A stretch of 64,000 nt of DNA from Candidatus Zipacnadia bacterium (GTDB lineage Bacteria > Armatimonadota > Zipacnadia > Zipacnadales > Zipacnadaceae), in contig JALGUR010000002.1 in NCBI GenBank assembly GCA_029820565.1, positions 1 through 64,000 of the forward strand. The letters are read 5' to 3'. Below, piece after piece: positions 7,007 to 15,675 of the stretch. Every line of letters begins with the position of its first letter. Within the stretch, counting starts at the first letter, position 1. Under the pieces are notes generated by a model. The model did not search any database, was not told the DNA's origin, and was given only the letters and a program-made list of their open reading frames with translations. A program made the translations under genes and the position numbers.

Positions 7007-8363
7007 TGAGGGGACTTTCCCAGCACCCCCAGTAATATCGCGCCTGGCGCCCCCGGAGACGGTGGCGGCGCTGCGTCAGCGCACCTTGGCCCATCTGGAT
7101 ATCCCCACGGCGGCGCTGACTTTTGCCGGCTTCGGTGAGGTCCTTGGAGAGACTTATGCCGAAGAAGTGCGCTTGTTCTACACCTGCCTAACCCGCGCCA
7201 GTCAGCGTCTGGTGCTGGCCTGTCACCGGGAGGAGGAGGGTAGTGACATCGCTCCGGCCCCATTTCTGGCCTCGGCCTTGCCACCTGATTTCACTTTGGC
7301 GTCGGCAGCCGAGCAACAGCAGGCCGATTTTGAGTGCGTATTGGCTGGCCTGGTTCCTGAGATCGTCGGAGGACGCACCGACCATAAAGACTGCCCCATC
7401 ACTGTCTGCGCTGGCCGGCTGCCCGAGGCGGAACCCGCCTCGCTGCCAGTGGAGACATCAATACCTGAGCCGCAGCCCAGCCGCAAGCCCGTTCTGGCCG
7501 AGGTCGCCGAGCGCTGGACAGCCAGCGCCAGCAGCCTCAATGACTACTTGCTGTGTCCGCGGCGGTTCTTCTTTGCCCACGTGCTAAGGTTAGAGGCCGA
7601 GGAGCGTGATGCCTTCACCTACGGCTCTGCTATCCACAGATTTCTCGCCAAATTGAACACTCTCTCCCCATCTGCGCGTACCCCACAAGCGGCAAAGGCA
7701 CTGCTGGCGACAGTAATGCGGGAGGCCGAGTCTGACTTCTCCTCGCAGTACGCCTTCCAGGTCTATCGGCAGCGGGGCCAAGACTCGCTCGAGGCCTACA
7801 TTAACTCGGCCTATTTTACCGAGCCTTCGGTAGTTCAGGAGTATCGCTTCGCCGTTGAATTGGAGGATGAGCAGGGCCAGATGCACCAGTTCACCGGCCG
7901 TATTGATCAGGTGGTGCAGATTGGCGATAACGTCGCCGTGATAGACTACAAGACAGGCTCAGTGCCCAGTCCGGCCGCCGCCCGGCGCAGTTTCTGCTAC
8001 CGGCCCGACCAGGACCAGGGCCAAAAGCCGACGGAGAACTATCAACTGCCCATCTACGTGCTGGGCTGGGAGTTGGCGAGAGGCACGCCCGGCGAGGTGA
8101 GTGCGGTGGGCCTGCAAAGTTTTCAGCCGCCCAGCCGCCAGGGTATCCGGCGGGTTTGCATTGACTTAGTTGACGGCAACCAGCCGGACGCCAAACAGTT
8201 CAGTCGCGACGAACTCGGCCAAATCGCCCTGCATCTGGCGCAAATCGCCCGCGCCATAAAGAATCGGCGCGGTTTTGAGGGCCATCCACCCGCCGAGGGC
8301 TGTAATCCTTATATGAATGCCTGCCCGTTTATCCTCATTTGCAGCGAGGCCGAGCCGCAGTAA
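6873..8363 (+). CDS. UvrD-like helicase-nuclease, C-terminal half with PD-(D/E)XK nuclease
   Basis: Continues the gene above in another frame. It carries helicase motif V (VAVLTAHAARGRGFQTVYV), motif VI-like EEVRLFYTCLTRASQRLV and then a RecB/AddB-type nuclease: LLCPRRFFFAHVLRL, GSAIHRFL, GRIDQVV and VIDYKTG (about 7937-7957), closing with QLPIYVLGWELA. Cysteines in LLCPRR and at the end (CNPYMNACPFILIC) suggest an AddB-like iron-sulfur cluster with altered spacing. The ATG at 6873 precedes motif V but also lies inside the other frame, so independent translation is uncertain. Either a real mutation, a sequencing or assembly error, or an encoded frameshift. Confidence 0.75.
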   Translation: MPSAKSPAIVEMAQGPSTPAEGVAVLTAHAARGRGFQTVYVIGVNEGTFPAPPVISRLAPPETVAALRQRTLAHLDIPTAALTFAGFGEVLGETYAEEVRLFYTCLTRASQRLVLACHREEEGSDIAPAPFLASALPPDFTLASAAEQQQADFECVLAGLVPEIVGGRTDHKDCPITVCAGRLPEAEPASLPVETSIPEPQPSRKPVLAEVAERWTASASSLNDYLLCPRRFFFAHVLRLEAEERDAFTYGSAIHRFLAKLNTLSPSARTPQAAKALLATVMREAESDFSSQYAFQVYRQRGQDSLEAYINSAYFTEPSVVQEYRFAVELEDEQGQMHQFTGRIDQVVQIGDNVAVIDYKTGSVPSPAAARRSFCYRPDQDQGQKPTENYQLPIYVLGWELARGTPGEVSAVGLQSFQPPSRQGIRRVCIDLVDGNQPDAKQFSRDELGQIALHLAQIARAIKNRRGFEGHPPAEGCNPYMNACPFILICSEAEPQ

Positions 8364-8369
8364 GGCGGG

Positions 8370-8721
8370 AAACAGGGTTCAGGAACGGACAGGGAGGCAG
8401 GGGAGCAGGGAGGCAGGGAAGCAGGGGAGCGGGGAACGGCGGGCCCTGCCATTATGTTGGTAGGAGCGACATTCCTGTCGCGAATACACTGGAAACAGGA
8501 CGCAGGGAACGGCATAACGGCAAGGGGACAGTGGACAGTGAACGGCGGGGGACTGGGAACTGAGGACGGGAACGCACAGGGGGGCAGGGAAGCAGGGGAC
8601 GGCGTAACGGTAAGGGGACAGTGGACAGTGAACGGCGGGGGACTGGGAACTGAGGACGGGAACGCACAGGGGGGCAGGGAAGCAGGGGACGGCGTAACGG
8701 TAAGGGGACAGTGGGCAGGGA
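8370..8721. repeat. Degenerate heptamer array with a 90-bp tandem duplication
   Basis: Low-complexity purine-rich DNA built from units such as GGGAGCA, GGACAGT, GGGAACT and GAACGGC, mostly in 7-nt phase. Within it a 90-bp unit starting AAGGGGACAGTGGACAGT recurs at 8522, 8612 and 8702. Reading frames across it are artefacts. Related sequence in the other orientation lies at 15300-15530. Confidence 0.8.
8460..8483. repeat. REP-like palindrome
   Basis: GTAGGAGCGACA-TTCC-TGTCGCGA: member of the dispersed GTAGGAG family, embedded in the heptamer array. Confidence 0.65.
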
Positions 8722-8802
8722 ACGGCAAGGAACTGGGTACGGAGTGGCGGGAACAATGGCGTGGCTGTTGTAAGATGGTTTGCCGTTATGCCTGCCGTTC
8801 GT

Positions 8803-8937
8803 TGCTGTCCTTGCTGTCGTTGCTGTTTTTGCTGCCTTTCCTGTCCTTGCTGCCGTTGCTGTCCTTGCTACCGTTGCTGTCCTTGCTGTCGTTGCTGTTT
8901 TTGCTGCCTTTCCTGTCCTTGCCGCCGTTGCCGCATG
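8803..8937. repeat. 9-nt tandem repeat array
   Basis: About fifteen degenerate copies of TGCTGTCCT-like units (TGCTGTCGT, TGCTGTTTT, TGCTGCCTT, TCCTGTCCT), with a higher-order repeat of the block TGTCCT-TGCTGTCGT-TGCTGTTTT-TGCTGCCTT. It ends 23 nt before the AddA-like start. A 12-nt-type repeat (GCCGTTATGCCT) precedes it at 8782. Confidence 0.8.
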
Positions 8938-8959
8938 CTGAACGCCGAGGTAGTCACCA

Positions 8960-11900
8960 ATGCATTACGAACGCGAGCCCAGCGACCAGCAGCGCACTAT
9001 CGTTGAGGAGCCGCGCTTGGACATACCTCTGAAGGTAGTGGCTGGCGCCGGGACCGGCAAGACTTTTGTGCTGGCCCACCGCTTTGTGTGGCTGGTGACC
9101 ACGGGCAAAGTCGGCGGCCCAGAGCGGATACTGACCCTGACATTTACCGACAATGCCGCCGCGGAGATGCGGCTGCGCATCAAGCGTCTGTTGCAGCGCA
9201 ATGGTCAACAGGTCACCGGCGACCTGTGGATTCACACTTTTCACAGTTTCGCCGCGCGCCTGATTGGCGAGTGCAGTTACCAGGCCGGCCTGTCCCCTGA
9301 TCCGCAGTTGCTCACCGAGATACGGCAAACTGTAGAATTAGAGAGCCTCCTGGATGGCGTGCTGGCCGGCGATTTCGCGCAGATTGATATCTTGCGGCCC
9401 CAGCGACTGGCTCAGTTGGGGTTTGACAATCCCCAGGACTTGCGCGATCTGCTGCGACTCTTGATTCAGCGGACCAAGCGCTATGGGCTGACGCCCGAGC
9501 AGTTCCGCCAGCAGGCCCTGGAGGCTACCGAGGGCTTCTGGGAGGCGATGCCATCAGCCCCGGAGGCCTGGGAACTCGGAAATGACCGCCAGATTCCCGC
9601 CACGTTGCAGTCTCGCCTGCTGGCCGCCCTTAAGGACCCCGCCATTAACCAGGCTCCGGTGGAGGAAGCCCGGCCCACCGCCGACCTGCGCAAACTGTAC
9701 TACCAGGACCTGACTAAGAAGACTCCGCGCTCTGAGGCCCCAGCCCATTTTGAGCGCGAACAGCAGATAGAGCAAGCTCTCATTGAAGTGGCTTATGCCG
9801 CCTATGGACTCTACCAACAGCGCTTGGCCAGCGCTGACATGATAGACTTTGATGACCAGATAATGATGGCAGTTCAACTGTTGACTGACCCCGTGTTGGC
9901 TTTGGCCCCGCGCTACCGCCAGCAATTTGATTATATCCTGGTGGACGAGTTTCAGGACACCTCACCGGCGCAGATGGTGATGGTCGAGGCGCTGGCCCAC
10001 CCCGCCGAACTTACCGTAAGCCGCAATGGCCAGAGCAGGCATATCAGCAGTTATAGCCGGCTAATGGTAGTAGGCGACCAGAAGCAGTCCATTTACGCCT
10101 GGCGCAACGCCCGCCCGGAGAATCTGGACCGACTCCTGCCCTTCGGCGCGGGTGATACGGTAGCCGGCAGCCCCATTTGCCGACCACTGACCGGGACTTA
10201 TCGGTTAGACCAGCACCTGACGGTCTGCGCTAATCGGGCCGGCCAGCGGGCCCGCGCCAAAGATCCGCCCTTGGAGAGCGTCAGCGCCGAGCCCGGCGTG
10301 GTGGTAAGGGTAGCACCATTTGTGCCGGGCGAAGGGGAAACAGGGCGTCATGCCCGGCGCCGCCAGGCGGCTTATATTGCGGAGAAGATTCAACAATTCG
10401 TCCAGGAGCAAGGGAACTTCGACTATGGCGACATTTGTGTGCTAATGCGCCGTCGCTGGGAATTCCGGCATCTCAAGAAAGCCTTTGAAGACCGCCAGAT
10501 TCCTTACCAGGCTCAGGGCGGGGTGGGCTTCTTCGACCATCCGCTGGCCCGCGACGTGCTGGCGTTCTTACAGGTAGTTGACAATCCATACCACGACCAG
10601 TCCTGGATCCGCTTGCTGACCCGGCCGCCGGTGTCTCTGAATGACCGCCAACTTTTCCTGCTGGTTACTCTTCCTGACCAGGAAAGTGAGGATGTTCTGA
10701 GACGCTCCCGGCCACCCATAATCGCCTCGTTGCAACGGTTTGTGGCGGAAGGAGGTCCTGGCCTCTCTCCCCAGCAGCACGCCGAACTGCCTACCGAGTG
10801 CTTGAGCGATCTGCTTGAACTAATAACTGATCTGCGCCAACAGAGCCTGCTGCGCCCAGCCCGCGAAGTATTAGAGCGCACATTAGAGCATATTCCTACC
10901 GAGGGGCTAACTCCCGCCGAACAAGTTGCTGCTCCCGCGGTGAAAACGACCTTAGCCGCGATCATTGAGGAACTGAGCGCTGAGGGCCGGCCCGCTGACG
11001 TCGGCGCCCTGGTGCGGGCCTTGCAACTATATCAGCAGCAGGAGGGATTGCAGTTGCCCGCCGCCGACCTCCCCGTCCACAACGCCGTGCAGGTTATGAC
11101 TATCCACGGCGCCAAGGGCCTGGGCTTTGGGGCCCTATTTGTGCTGGCCTGGTCGCCGCGGAGCCGTCCGCTGCTGTATGATGAAACCTGGGGCCTGGTC
11201 AAGTTCAAAGTAGATGGAGAGAAACCGGCCAAGCAAATTTGCCACCGGCTGTTCGGCAGCCACGGCGACGAACTTGAAGAGGAGGCGCGCCTGTGGTATG
11301 TGGCGCTGACCCGCGCCAAACATTTCTTGTGCGTGACCTTCGTAGCCGGACCGCGCAAGGGTGAGGACATTCCGTGGGCTGAAGATTTGGCTGGCAGCAG
11401 CGAAGAAACTGGCCTAACTCTGGCTGAACAGAAGACACCAGGGCCCGGCTACTCCCACATCGCTCCCCTGCTGCCCCAGCGCCTGCCGTCTGAAGCCCAA
11501 CCGCCACGTCAGCCGGCGGTGGTCTCCACCAGTTTTACTGCCCTACAGACACTGCTGGCCTGCCCTCTGCGCTGGTGGATAGCCGTCCGATGGCGACCCG
11601 GGCAGGCTTTTTCCGATCCGGCTGAGGATACCAGCGGGTTGTCAGTCGGCACGGCTTTCCACGCTTATGCGGCCGCGTGTTATCGAGCCGGCGCGCTTCC
11701 CGATGAGGCTTACCGCCAGCACTTGACCCAATCGGTACTCACCGAGGCCGATGCGCTGACCACCGACCGGCTGGAGGCGCTCATCGCGGCCTTTGCCGCC
11801 AGCCCGTGGCCCCAGTTGCGCCCGGCTGGTGAAGATGTAGAGCGGCCGGTCCATTTGATTCGCGAAGTTGATGGGCTGGTGATTGATATTATGGGCGTGG

Positions 11901-12268
11901 TGGATTTGCTGCTGCCCCAGCAGGACCAGTTTATAGACTTCAAAACCAACCGCTATCTGGACGACTCTGATTTAGCCAGTTACGCTCTGCAGATGTACAT
12001 CTACCAGCAGGCTCTGCTCTCGGAGCCAGGGGTGGGAGAACTGTCGCCGCTCATCGTCCACGTCACCGAGGATGAACTGCGAGAAATGGCGGTAACTGAT
12101 GATTTACTGGCCGGGCAGGACGAGCGCTTGAATGAGGCCCTGACGCAGTTAGCCCACTTGACCCGAGCCTCTCATAGGCCCTCGCCGCCGTCCCAGCCGC
12201 CGTGTGAGCACTGTCCATTCGCCGATTTCTGTCCCGACACGCCACTTCGCCCGGGAGATAGGCCATGA
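8960..12268 (+). CDS. UvrD-like helicase-nuclease (AddA/AdnB-like) with Fe-S cysteines
   Basis: 1102-residue second subunit of the resection enzyme. Helicase motifs are complete: GAGTGKT (29-35), VDEFQDTS (from 328), VVGDQKQSIYAWRNA, VMTIHGAKGLGF and EEEARLWYVALTRAKHF. The C-terminal nuclease shows LSVGTAFHAY, IMGVVDLLL, FIDFKTNRYL (D993, K995) and YALQMYIYQQALL. A cysteine in LLACPLRW plus the terminal CEHCPFADFC (C-X2-C-X5-C) match the nuclease-associated 4Fe-4S signature best known from AddB. It shares strand with the frameshifted partner upstream, separated by repeats, and its stop overlaps the next start (ATGA). Functional class (AddAB versus AdnAB) needs phylogeny. Confidence 0.9.
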   Translation: MHYEREPSDQQRTIVEEPRLDIPLKVVAGAGTGKTFVLAHRFVWLVTTGKVGGPERILTLTFTDNAAAEMRLRIKRLLQRNGQQVTGDLWIHTFHSFAARLIGECSYQAGLSPDPQLLTEIRQTVELESLLDGVLAGDFAQIDILRPQRLAQLGFDNPQDLRDLLRLLIQRTKRYGLTPEQFRQQALEATEGFWEAMPSAPEAWELGNDRQIPATLQSRLLAALKDPAINQAPVEEARPTADLRKLYYQDLTKKTPRSEAPAHFEREQQIEQALIEVAYAAYGLYQQRLASADMIDFDDQIMMAVQLLTDPVLALAPRYRQQFDYILVDEFQDTSPAQMVMVEALAHPAELTVSRNGQSRHISSYSRLMVVGDQKQSIYAWRNARPENLDRLLPFGAGDTVAGSPICRPLTGTYRLDQHLTVCANRAGQRARAKDPPLESVSAEPGVVVRVAPFVPGEGETGRHARRRQAAYIAEKIQQFVQEQGNFDYGDICVLMRRRWEFRHLKKAFEDRQIPYQAQGGVGFFDHPLARDVLAFLQVVDNPYHDQSWIRLLTRPPVSLNDRQLFLLVTLPDQESEDVLRRSRPPIIASLQRFVAEGGPGLSPQQHAELPTECLSDLLELITDLRQQSLLRPAREVLERTLEHIPTEGLTPAEQVAAPAVKTTLAAIIEELSAEGRPADVGALVRALQLYQQQEGLQLPAADLPVHNAVQVMTIHGAKGLGFGALFVLAWSPRSRPLLYDETWGLVKFKVDGEKPAKQICHRLFGSHGDELEEEARLWYVALTRAKHFLCVTFVAGPRKGEDIPWAEDLAGSSEETGLTLAEQKTPGPGYSHIAPLLPQRLPSEAQPPRQPAVVSTSFTALQTLLACPLRWWIAVRWRPGQAFSDPAEDTSGLSVGTAFHAYAAACYRAGALPDEAYRQHLTQSVLTEADALTTDRLEALIAAFAASPWPQLRPAGEDVERPVHLIREVDGLVIDIMGVVDLLLPQQDQFIDFKTNRYLDDSDLASYALQMYIYQQALLSEPGVGELSPLIVHVTEDELREMAVTDDLLAGQDERLNEALTQLAHLTRASHRPSPPSQPPCEHCPFADFCPDTPLRPGDRP

Positions 12269-12600
12269 TTACGCCCTCCACTGCCGCTTCACTTAGGAGG
12301 CTTTGTGGTGACACTATCACTGCACTCACGGTGCTGATAGCGGCCATGTATTGGGCCGCGCCCGCCGCCGCCCAGTCCCCTGATACCATCGCGCAGCAGC
12401 AGCGACAGGTAGCGCTGGTGTTCGCGGCAATCTTCGGAGGCGGGTTCATCCTGGTCGTCGGGCTGATGCGCTGGTACGGGCGCCGGCAGGCCCAGAAGCG
12501 GCGCGAGGAAGAAGGCGACCAGGATACCGCCTGGGACCGCGTCCAGCGCCACCTGGAAGAGGCCGACTCCGAAGAAGACAGCACAAATGACTCTCGTTAG
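12265..12600 (+). CDS. Small membrane protein, unknown
   Basis: 111 residues. Two hydrophobic segments are visible: about 17-36 (ITALTVLIAAMYWAAPAAAQ, possibly a signal peptide cleaved after AAAQ) and about 49-66 (ALVFAAIFGGGFILVVGL), followed by a charged tail (RRQAQKRREEEG and an acidic end). Predicted topology is a single anchor with a cytoplasmic tail. The start overlaps the preceding helicase-nuclease stop by 4 nt, so it is translated from that operon. I recognise no family and no obvious link to DNA repair. Confidence 0.7.
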   Translation: MITPSTAASLRRLCGDTITALTVLIAAMYWAAPAAAQSPDTIAQQQRQVALVFAAIFGGGFILVVGLMRWYGRRQAQKRREEEGDQDTAWDRVQRHLEEADSEEDSTNDSR

Positions 12601-12630
12601 CGGTGAGATTACTTTCCAGAGGTGACAGAA

Positions 12631-15060
12631 ATGTTTCGCTACCCACTGCACCAGACACATCTGTGCCCGTTGCTTGTGCTAACATTCATTGCGTCGCTGG
12701 GCCCCATCGCCGCGCAGGACCAAAACTTACTGCCTAACGGCGGCTTTGAGATTGACACCGATGGCGACGGTATCCCCGATGGTTGGGTGGGCCAGCCCTT
12801 CAACTTTACGCGGGAGACGCGGCAGGAGGTGGAGGAGGTCGCCGCGCGGCTTAGCCAGATGCGGCAGGGCAATGAAATTAAGGCGGTAAATGACTGGGTC
12901 ATCTGGACCAAGAAGCCTGAGGAGGATTGGATGGCCAAATTCACTAACGAGTATATGCTCCAGCACATCTGGCAGAACTCACGGTTTGGGTCGGTGCCCG
13001 GGGAAGCTGAATTGGGCAACGTGACGGCGGTCATCAGCAGCCTGCGCCCGCACGCGCAGGTGGCGAGCGAGCCGATTGCGGTTAAGCCCGAGACCGGCTA
13101 CCGGCTGACCTACTGGTTCAAGATGTCCCATGGCTCGTCGACAGTTAAGTTTGACATCCTGGACGCCAAAACTGACGAGATCCTAAACTGCTTATCACTG
13201 GGCTGGTCGTGGGTGACCAAGTGGACCTTGCACGAGCTGCCCTTCCGCACCGGGCCGGAACAAGATTCTATCAAGCTGCGCCTGTGGAAGTATCACTCCG
13301 AGACGGGCAAACGCCGGCTGTGGTACGACGACTTTCGCCTGGTGGAAGATGACAGCGTGGTCGCGGGGGAGATCGGTGGCCGGGTCAATCCCGAGCCTCG
13401 GTGGCCCGCCGAGGTAGTCAAGCGGGGCTATGCCGTGGCGGTGCGCCCTTGTCTGCCCGATACCTATCCTAACCATCAGCCGAGGCTGGCCGAACTCAAC
13501 CGGGCGGTGCACATCCAAATAGCACCTGGCGAGTATGGGTCCAAAGTTCTGTTCGTTCGAGCTCTGCGTAACCTGGGAGGTCCGCTGCTGATAGGGCTGG
13601 AAGGATCACCTCAACTAAAGGGCCCTCACGGCATATTCCTTCCCGGTCGGGCCCACTGGCATGACGGCGGCGAGTCCTTCGTGCAGTTTCGGGTTTGCCG
13701 GCCTCAGAAGCTGACGCGCAACAGCCAGCAGTACGAAATGCGGCCGACATTCCTGATGCCCACCGGCGATGCGACTGAGCGACAGCCGCAGGGGCGATTC
13801 GTCGCCGTGAATGTGGCGGCGGGCGGCAGCGGAACTGTCTGGCTGACCGTCCATGCGCCTTCAGGTATGCCACCGGGCGAATATCGGGGCGAAATCCAGG
13901 TCGCCGCCCCTGACGAAGACTTCGTGGCTTACTCAGACAAGCTCACTGATAACCCCGGGACCGTCCTGCCCCTCATCGTAGAGGTGCGCGACCTTGAGCT
14001 GCTGGAGCCTGACGTCACGTATGGCATGTACCGCGATAACCGGCCCCGCCCCTTCCAATTCCCTCTGACTGTGGACTACCCTCTTGACCTGTATATTGAC
14101 CAGCGCCAGCATGGCATGAATTCCCTGGGCGTAGGCGGCGGGCGCATCTTTGCCTACGAGGACGAACACGGCCAGCAGCATTTTGATTTCACCCAGTTCG
14201 ACAGCGCGATGGAGCGGATGATGCGCGCCGGATTTCATCGCAACTTCCTGTTCTTCTTTGAGGGTATGTGGATGGGCAGCCCGCCCGGGCCCGAGGCGGC
14301 GCTGATGGTACTGCGGCACTGTCAGAAGAAGGGCTATCCCGAGCCGCTGTTCTATGTCCACGACGAACCCAGTTTCATGGGCCGAGCCTTGGTAGAAGAG
14401 ATGGAAAGGACCTACGGACCCGCCCGCCGCCAGGGACTGCGCACCGTCACCAGCGGGTTGGACTGGCGGAGGCAGGGCGAGGCCTATGACGTGTGGATTC
14501 TGCACGTGGGTGGCCAGGATTGGCAGGAGATCCTGGATGCTGCCCAGGAACAGGGCGCGGAGCTATGGGCTTATGACTGCTCGGGCTACATCAATAACAG
14601 TTTTGAGAATAATCGCTTCTATGCGGGGTTGTGGACCTGGGCCTGCGGCCTCAAGGGCAACTGGATATGGGAGTATCAGAACACCGCCTTCGCGCCCACC
14701 GATGGCACGCCCCCGGCGAGCTGGGATAGTCTCGGCTTTGTCTTCAGCACACCTTCAGGGCCGGCAGCGTCGCTGTCATGGGAAGGGCGACGTGAGGGCG
14801 TCACCGACTACCGTTACTTGTATACTCTGGAAAAACTGCTGGAACGCACTGAGAGCGCGAGGCCGACCAGCCGCAGGGCCGCCGCGCGCGAATTCCTGGT
14901 CAACCTGCGAGGGCGGATTCCACTTCATAGCGGACGGCCGGGGACAAGGCAGAAAATCTGGCACACCTTGGCGCCCAACATCGCACCCGAGGAATATGAC
15001 CGGATCCGCGAAGAGTGCGCCCGCCATATCCAGGCCCTGAGCAGACGGTTGCCCCGATGA
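12631..15060 (+). CDS. Secreted DUF4091/GH123-like glycoside hydrolase-type protein
   Basis: 809 residues with a signal peptide (hydrophobic LCPLLVLTFIASLG, cleavage near IAAQD). An N-terminal beta-sandwich starting NLLPNGGFEIDTDGDGIPDGW looks like a carbohydrate-binding module; the C-terminal half has the DUF4091/GH123 pattern, including YVHDEPSFMG with an adjacent Asp-Glu pair (the GH123 catalytic type), then DVWILH, ELWAYDCSGY and WTWACGLKGNWIWEYQN. GH123 enzymes release N-acetylgalactosamine; activity here is inferred. ATG 12631 is chosen for the AGAGG upstream; a GTG at 12622 is in frame. Amino-sugar-related genes follow downstream. Confidence 0.75.
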   Translation: MFRYPLHQTHLCPLLVLTFIASLGPIAAQDQNLLPNGGFEIDTDGDGIPDGWVGQPFNFTRETRQEVEEVAARLSQMRQGNEIKAVNDWVIWTKKPEEDWMAKFTNEYMLQHIWQNSRFGSVPGEAELGNVTAVISSLRPHAQVASEPIAVKPETGYRLTYWFKMSHGSSTVKFDILDAKTDEILNCLSLGWSWVTKWTLHELPFRTGPEQDSIKLRLWKYHSETGKRRLWYDDFRLVEDDSVVAGEIGGRVNPEPRWPAEVVKRGYAVAVRPCLPDTYPNHQPRLAELNRAVHIQIAPGEYGSKVLFVRALRNLGGPLLIGLEGSPQLKGPHGIFLPGRAHWHDGGESFVQFRVCRPQKLTRNSQQYEMRPTFLMPTGDATERQPQGRFVAVNVAAGGSGTVWLTVHAPSGMPPGEYRGEIQVAAPDEDFVAYSDKLTDNPGTVLPLIVEVRDLELLEPDVTYGMYRDNRPRPFQFPLTVDYPLDLYIDQRQHGMNSLGVGGGRIFAYEDEHGQQHFDFTQFDSAMERMMRAGFHRNFLFFFEGMWMGSPPGPEAALMVLRHCQKKGYPEPLFYVHDEPSFMGRALVEEMERTYGPARRQGLRTVTSGLDWRRQGEAYDVWILHVGGQDWQEILDAAQEQGAELWAYDCSGYINNSFENNRFYAGLWTWACGLKGNWIWEYQNTAFAPTDGTPPASWDSLGFVFSTPSGPAASLSWEGRREGVTDYRYLYTLEKLLERTESARPTSRRAAAREFLVNLRGRIPLHSGRPGTRQKIWHTLAPNIAPEEYDRIREECARHIQALSRRLPR

Positions 15061-15092
15061 TAGCGTGTAGCCAGGGCCGTTGTCGTCTGGAG

Positions 15093-15120
15093 GGGCGGAA
15101 GTTGCTTACAACTTCCGCCC
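15093..15120. repeat. Perfect 12-bp hairpin after the DUF4091 gene
   Basis: GGGCGGAAGTTG-CTTA-CAACTTCCGCCC, 33 nt after the stop codon. No T-run follows, so it is probably a REP-type palindrome rather than a classical terminator. Confidence 0.6.
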
Positions 15121-15170
15121 GCCGTTGCGCAAGTGTAGCGGAGCGGTCAGAACGGCTGCCTCACCCCCAG

Positions 15171-15193
15171 CCCCTCTCCCACAGGGAGAGGGG
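15171..15193. repeat. CCCCTCTCCC/GGGAGAGGGG palindrome
   Basis: Perfect 10-bp arms around ACA, preceded by CTCACCCCCAG. This palindrome type is a widespread dispersed repeat in many bacterial genomes. Confidence 0.6.
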
Positions 15194-15261
15194 AACAGAG
15201 TGAGGGCACCTGGCCAATCATACCTGGGGACTGGGTACGAACGACAGCCGTTCCTCGGCCA

Positions 15262-15293
15262 CCACAATCGGGCCAGGGATGGCCCTCCCACAG
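15262..15293. repeat. REP-like palindrome
   Basis: CCACAATCGGGCCAGGGATGGCCC followed by TCCCACAG: the inverted orientation of the GTAGGAG family, nearly identical to the copies at 1781 and 28972. Confidence 0.65.
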
Positions 15294-15299
15294 CAGGTC

Positions 15300-15530
15300 G
15301 TTCAGGGGCAGGACCCCAGCCCCTGCTTCCCTGCCCCCCTGCCTCCTGCTCCCCTGCTCCCCTGCTGCCCTGTCCGTTCCAGTTCCCAGTCCCCAGTCCA
15401 GTTGCCGTTGTGCCGTTCACTGTCCACTGACGACTGCCCACTGTCCACCGGCCGTTACGCCGTTCCCTGCATCCCTGCATCCCTGCCTCCCTGTCCGTTC
15501 CTGTCCCCAGTCCCCAGTCCCCAATCCCTC
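15300..15530. repeat. Degenerate heptamer array
   Basis: Pyrimidine-rich 7-nt units in phase: CCCTGCC, CCTGCTC, CACTGTC, CCGTTCC and, at the end, AGTCCCC repeated with AATCCC. It is the complement-strand counterpart of the 8370-8721 array. It stops directly at the tRNA-Ala promoter. No gene is present between 15061 and 15569. Confidence 0.8.
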
Positions 15531-15559
15531 TTGACACTCATTGCGGGTTGACATACAAT
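15531..15559 (+). promoter_or_regulatory. Sigma-70 promoter of tRNA-Ala
   Basis: TTGACA (15531-15536), 17-nt spacer, TACAAT (15554-15559). The expected start site is within a few bases of the mature tRNA 5' end at 15570. Confidence 0.85.
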
Positions 15560-15569
15560 GACGCCCAGT

Positions 15570-15645
15570 GGGCGGGTAGCTCAGCAGGGAGAGCGCCTCC
15601 CTCGCACGGAGGAAGTCGAGGGTTCGAATCCCTTCCCGTCCACCA
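15570..15645 (+). tRNA. tRNA-Ala (CGC)
   Basis: 76 nt with encoded CCA. Acceptor GGGCGGG pairs with CCCGTCC, D-arm GCTC..GAGC, anticodon stem CCTCC/GGAGG with loop CTCGCAC (anticodon CGC, reads GCG), T-arm GAGGG-TTCGAAT-CCCTT. The acceptor carries a G-U at the third pair, the classical alanine identity element. No terminator is obvious before the deacetylase gene. Confidence 0.97.
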
Positions 15646-15675
15646 TTACTCCAATTGTGCCCATCAAGGTGCCCA

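Noticed and set aside
8454..9032. Long plus-strand frames over the repeats, including a Cys-rich one (8761-9006)
   Set aside because: They are translations of tandem repeats (7- and 9-nt units) and have no ribosome sites or normal amino-acid composition.
15080..15203. Small frames between the DUF4091 gene and tRNA-Ala
   Set aside because: They cover palindromes and repeat arrays without ribosome sites.
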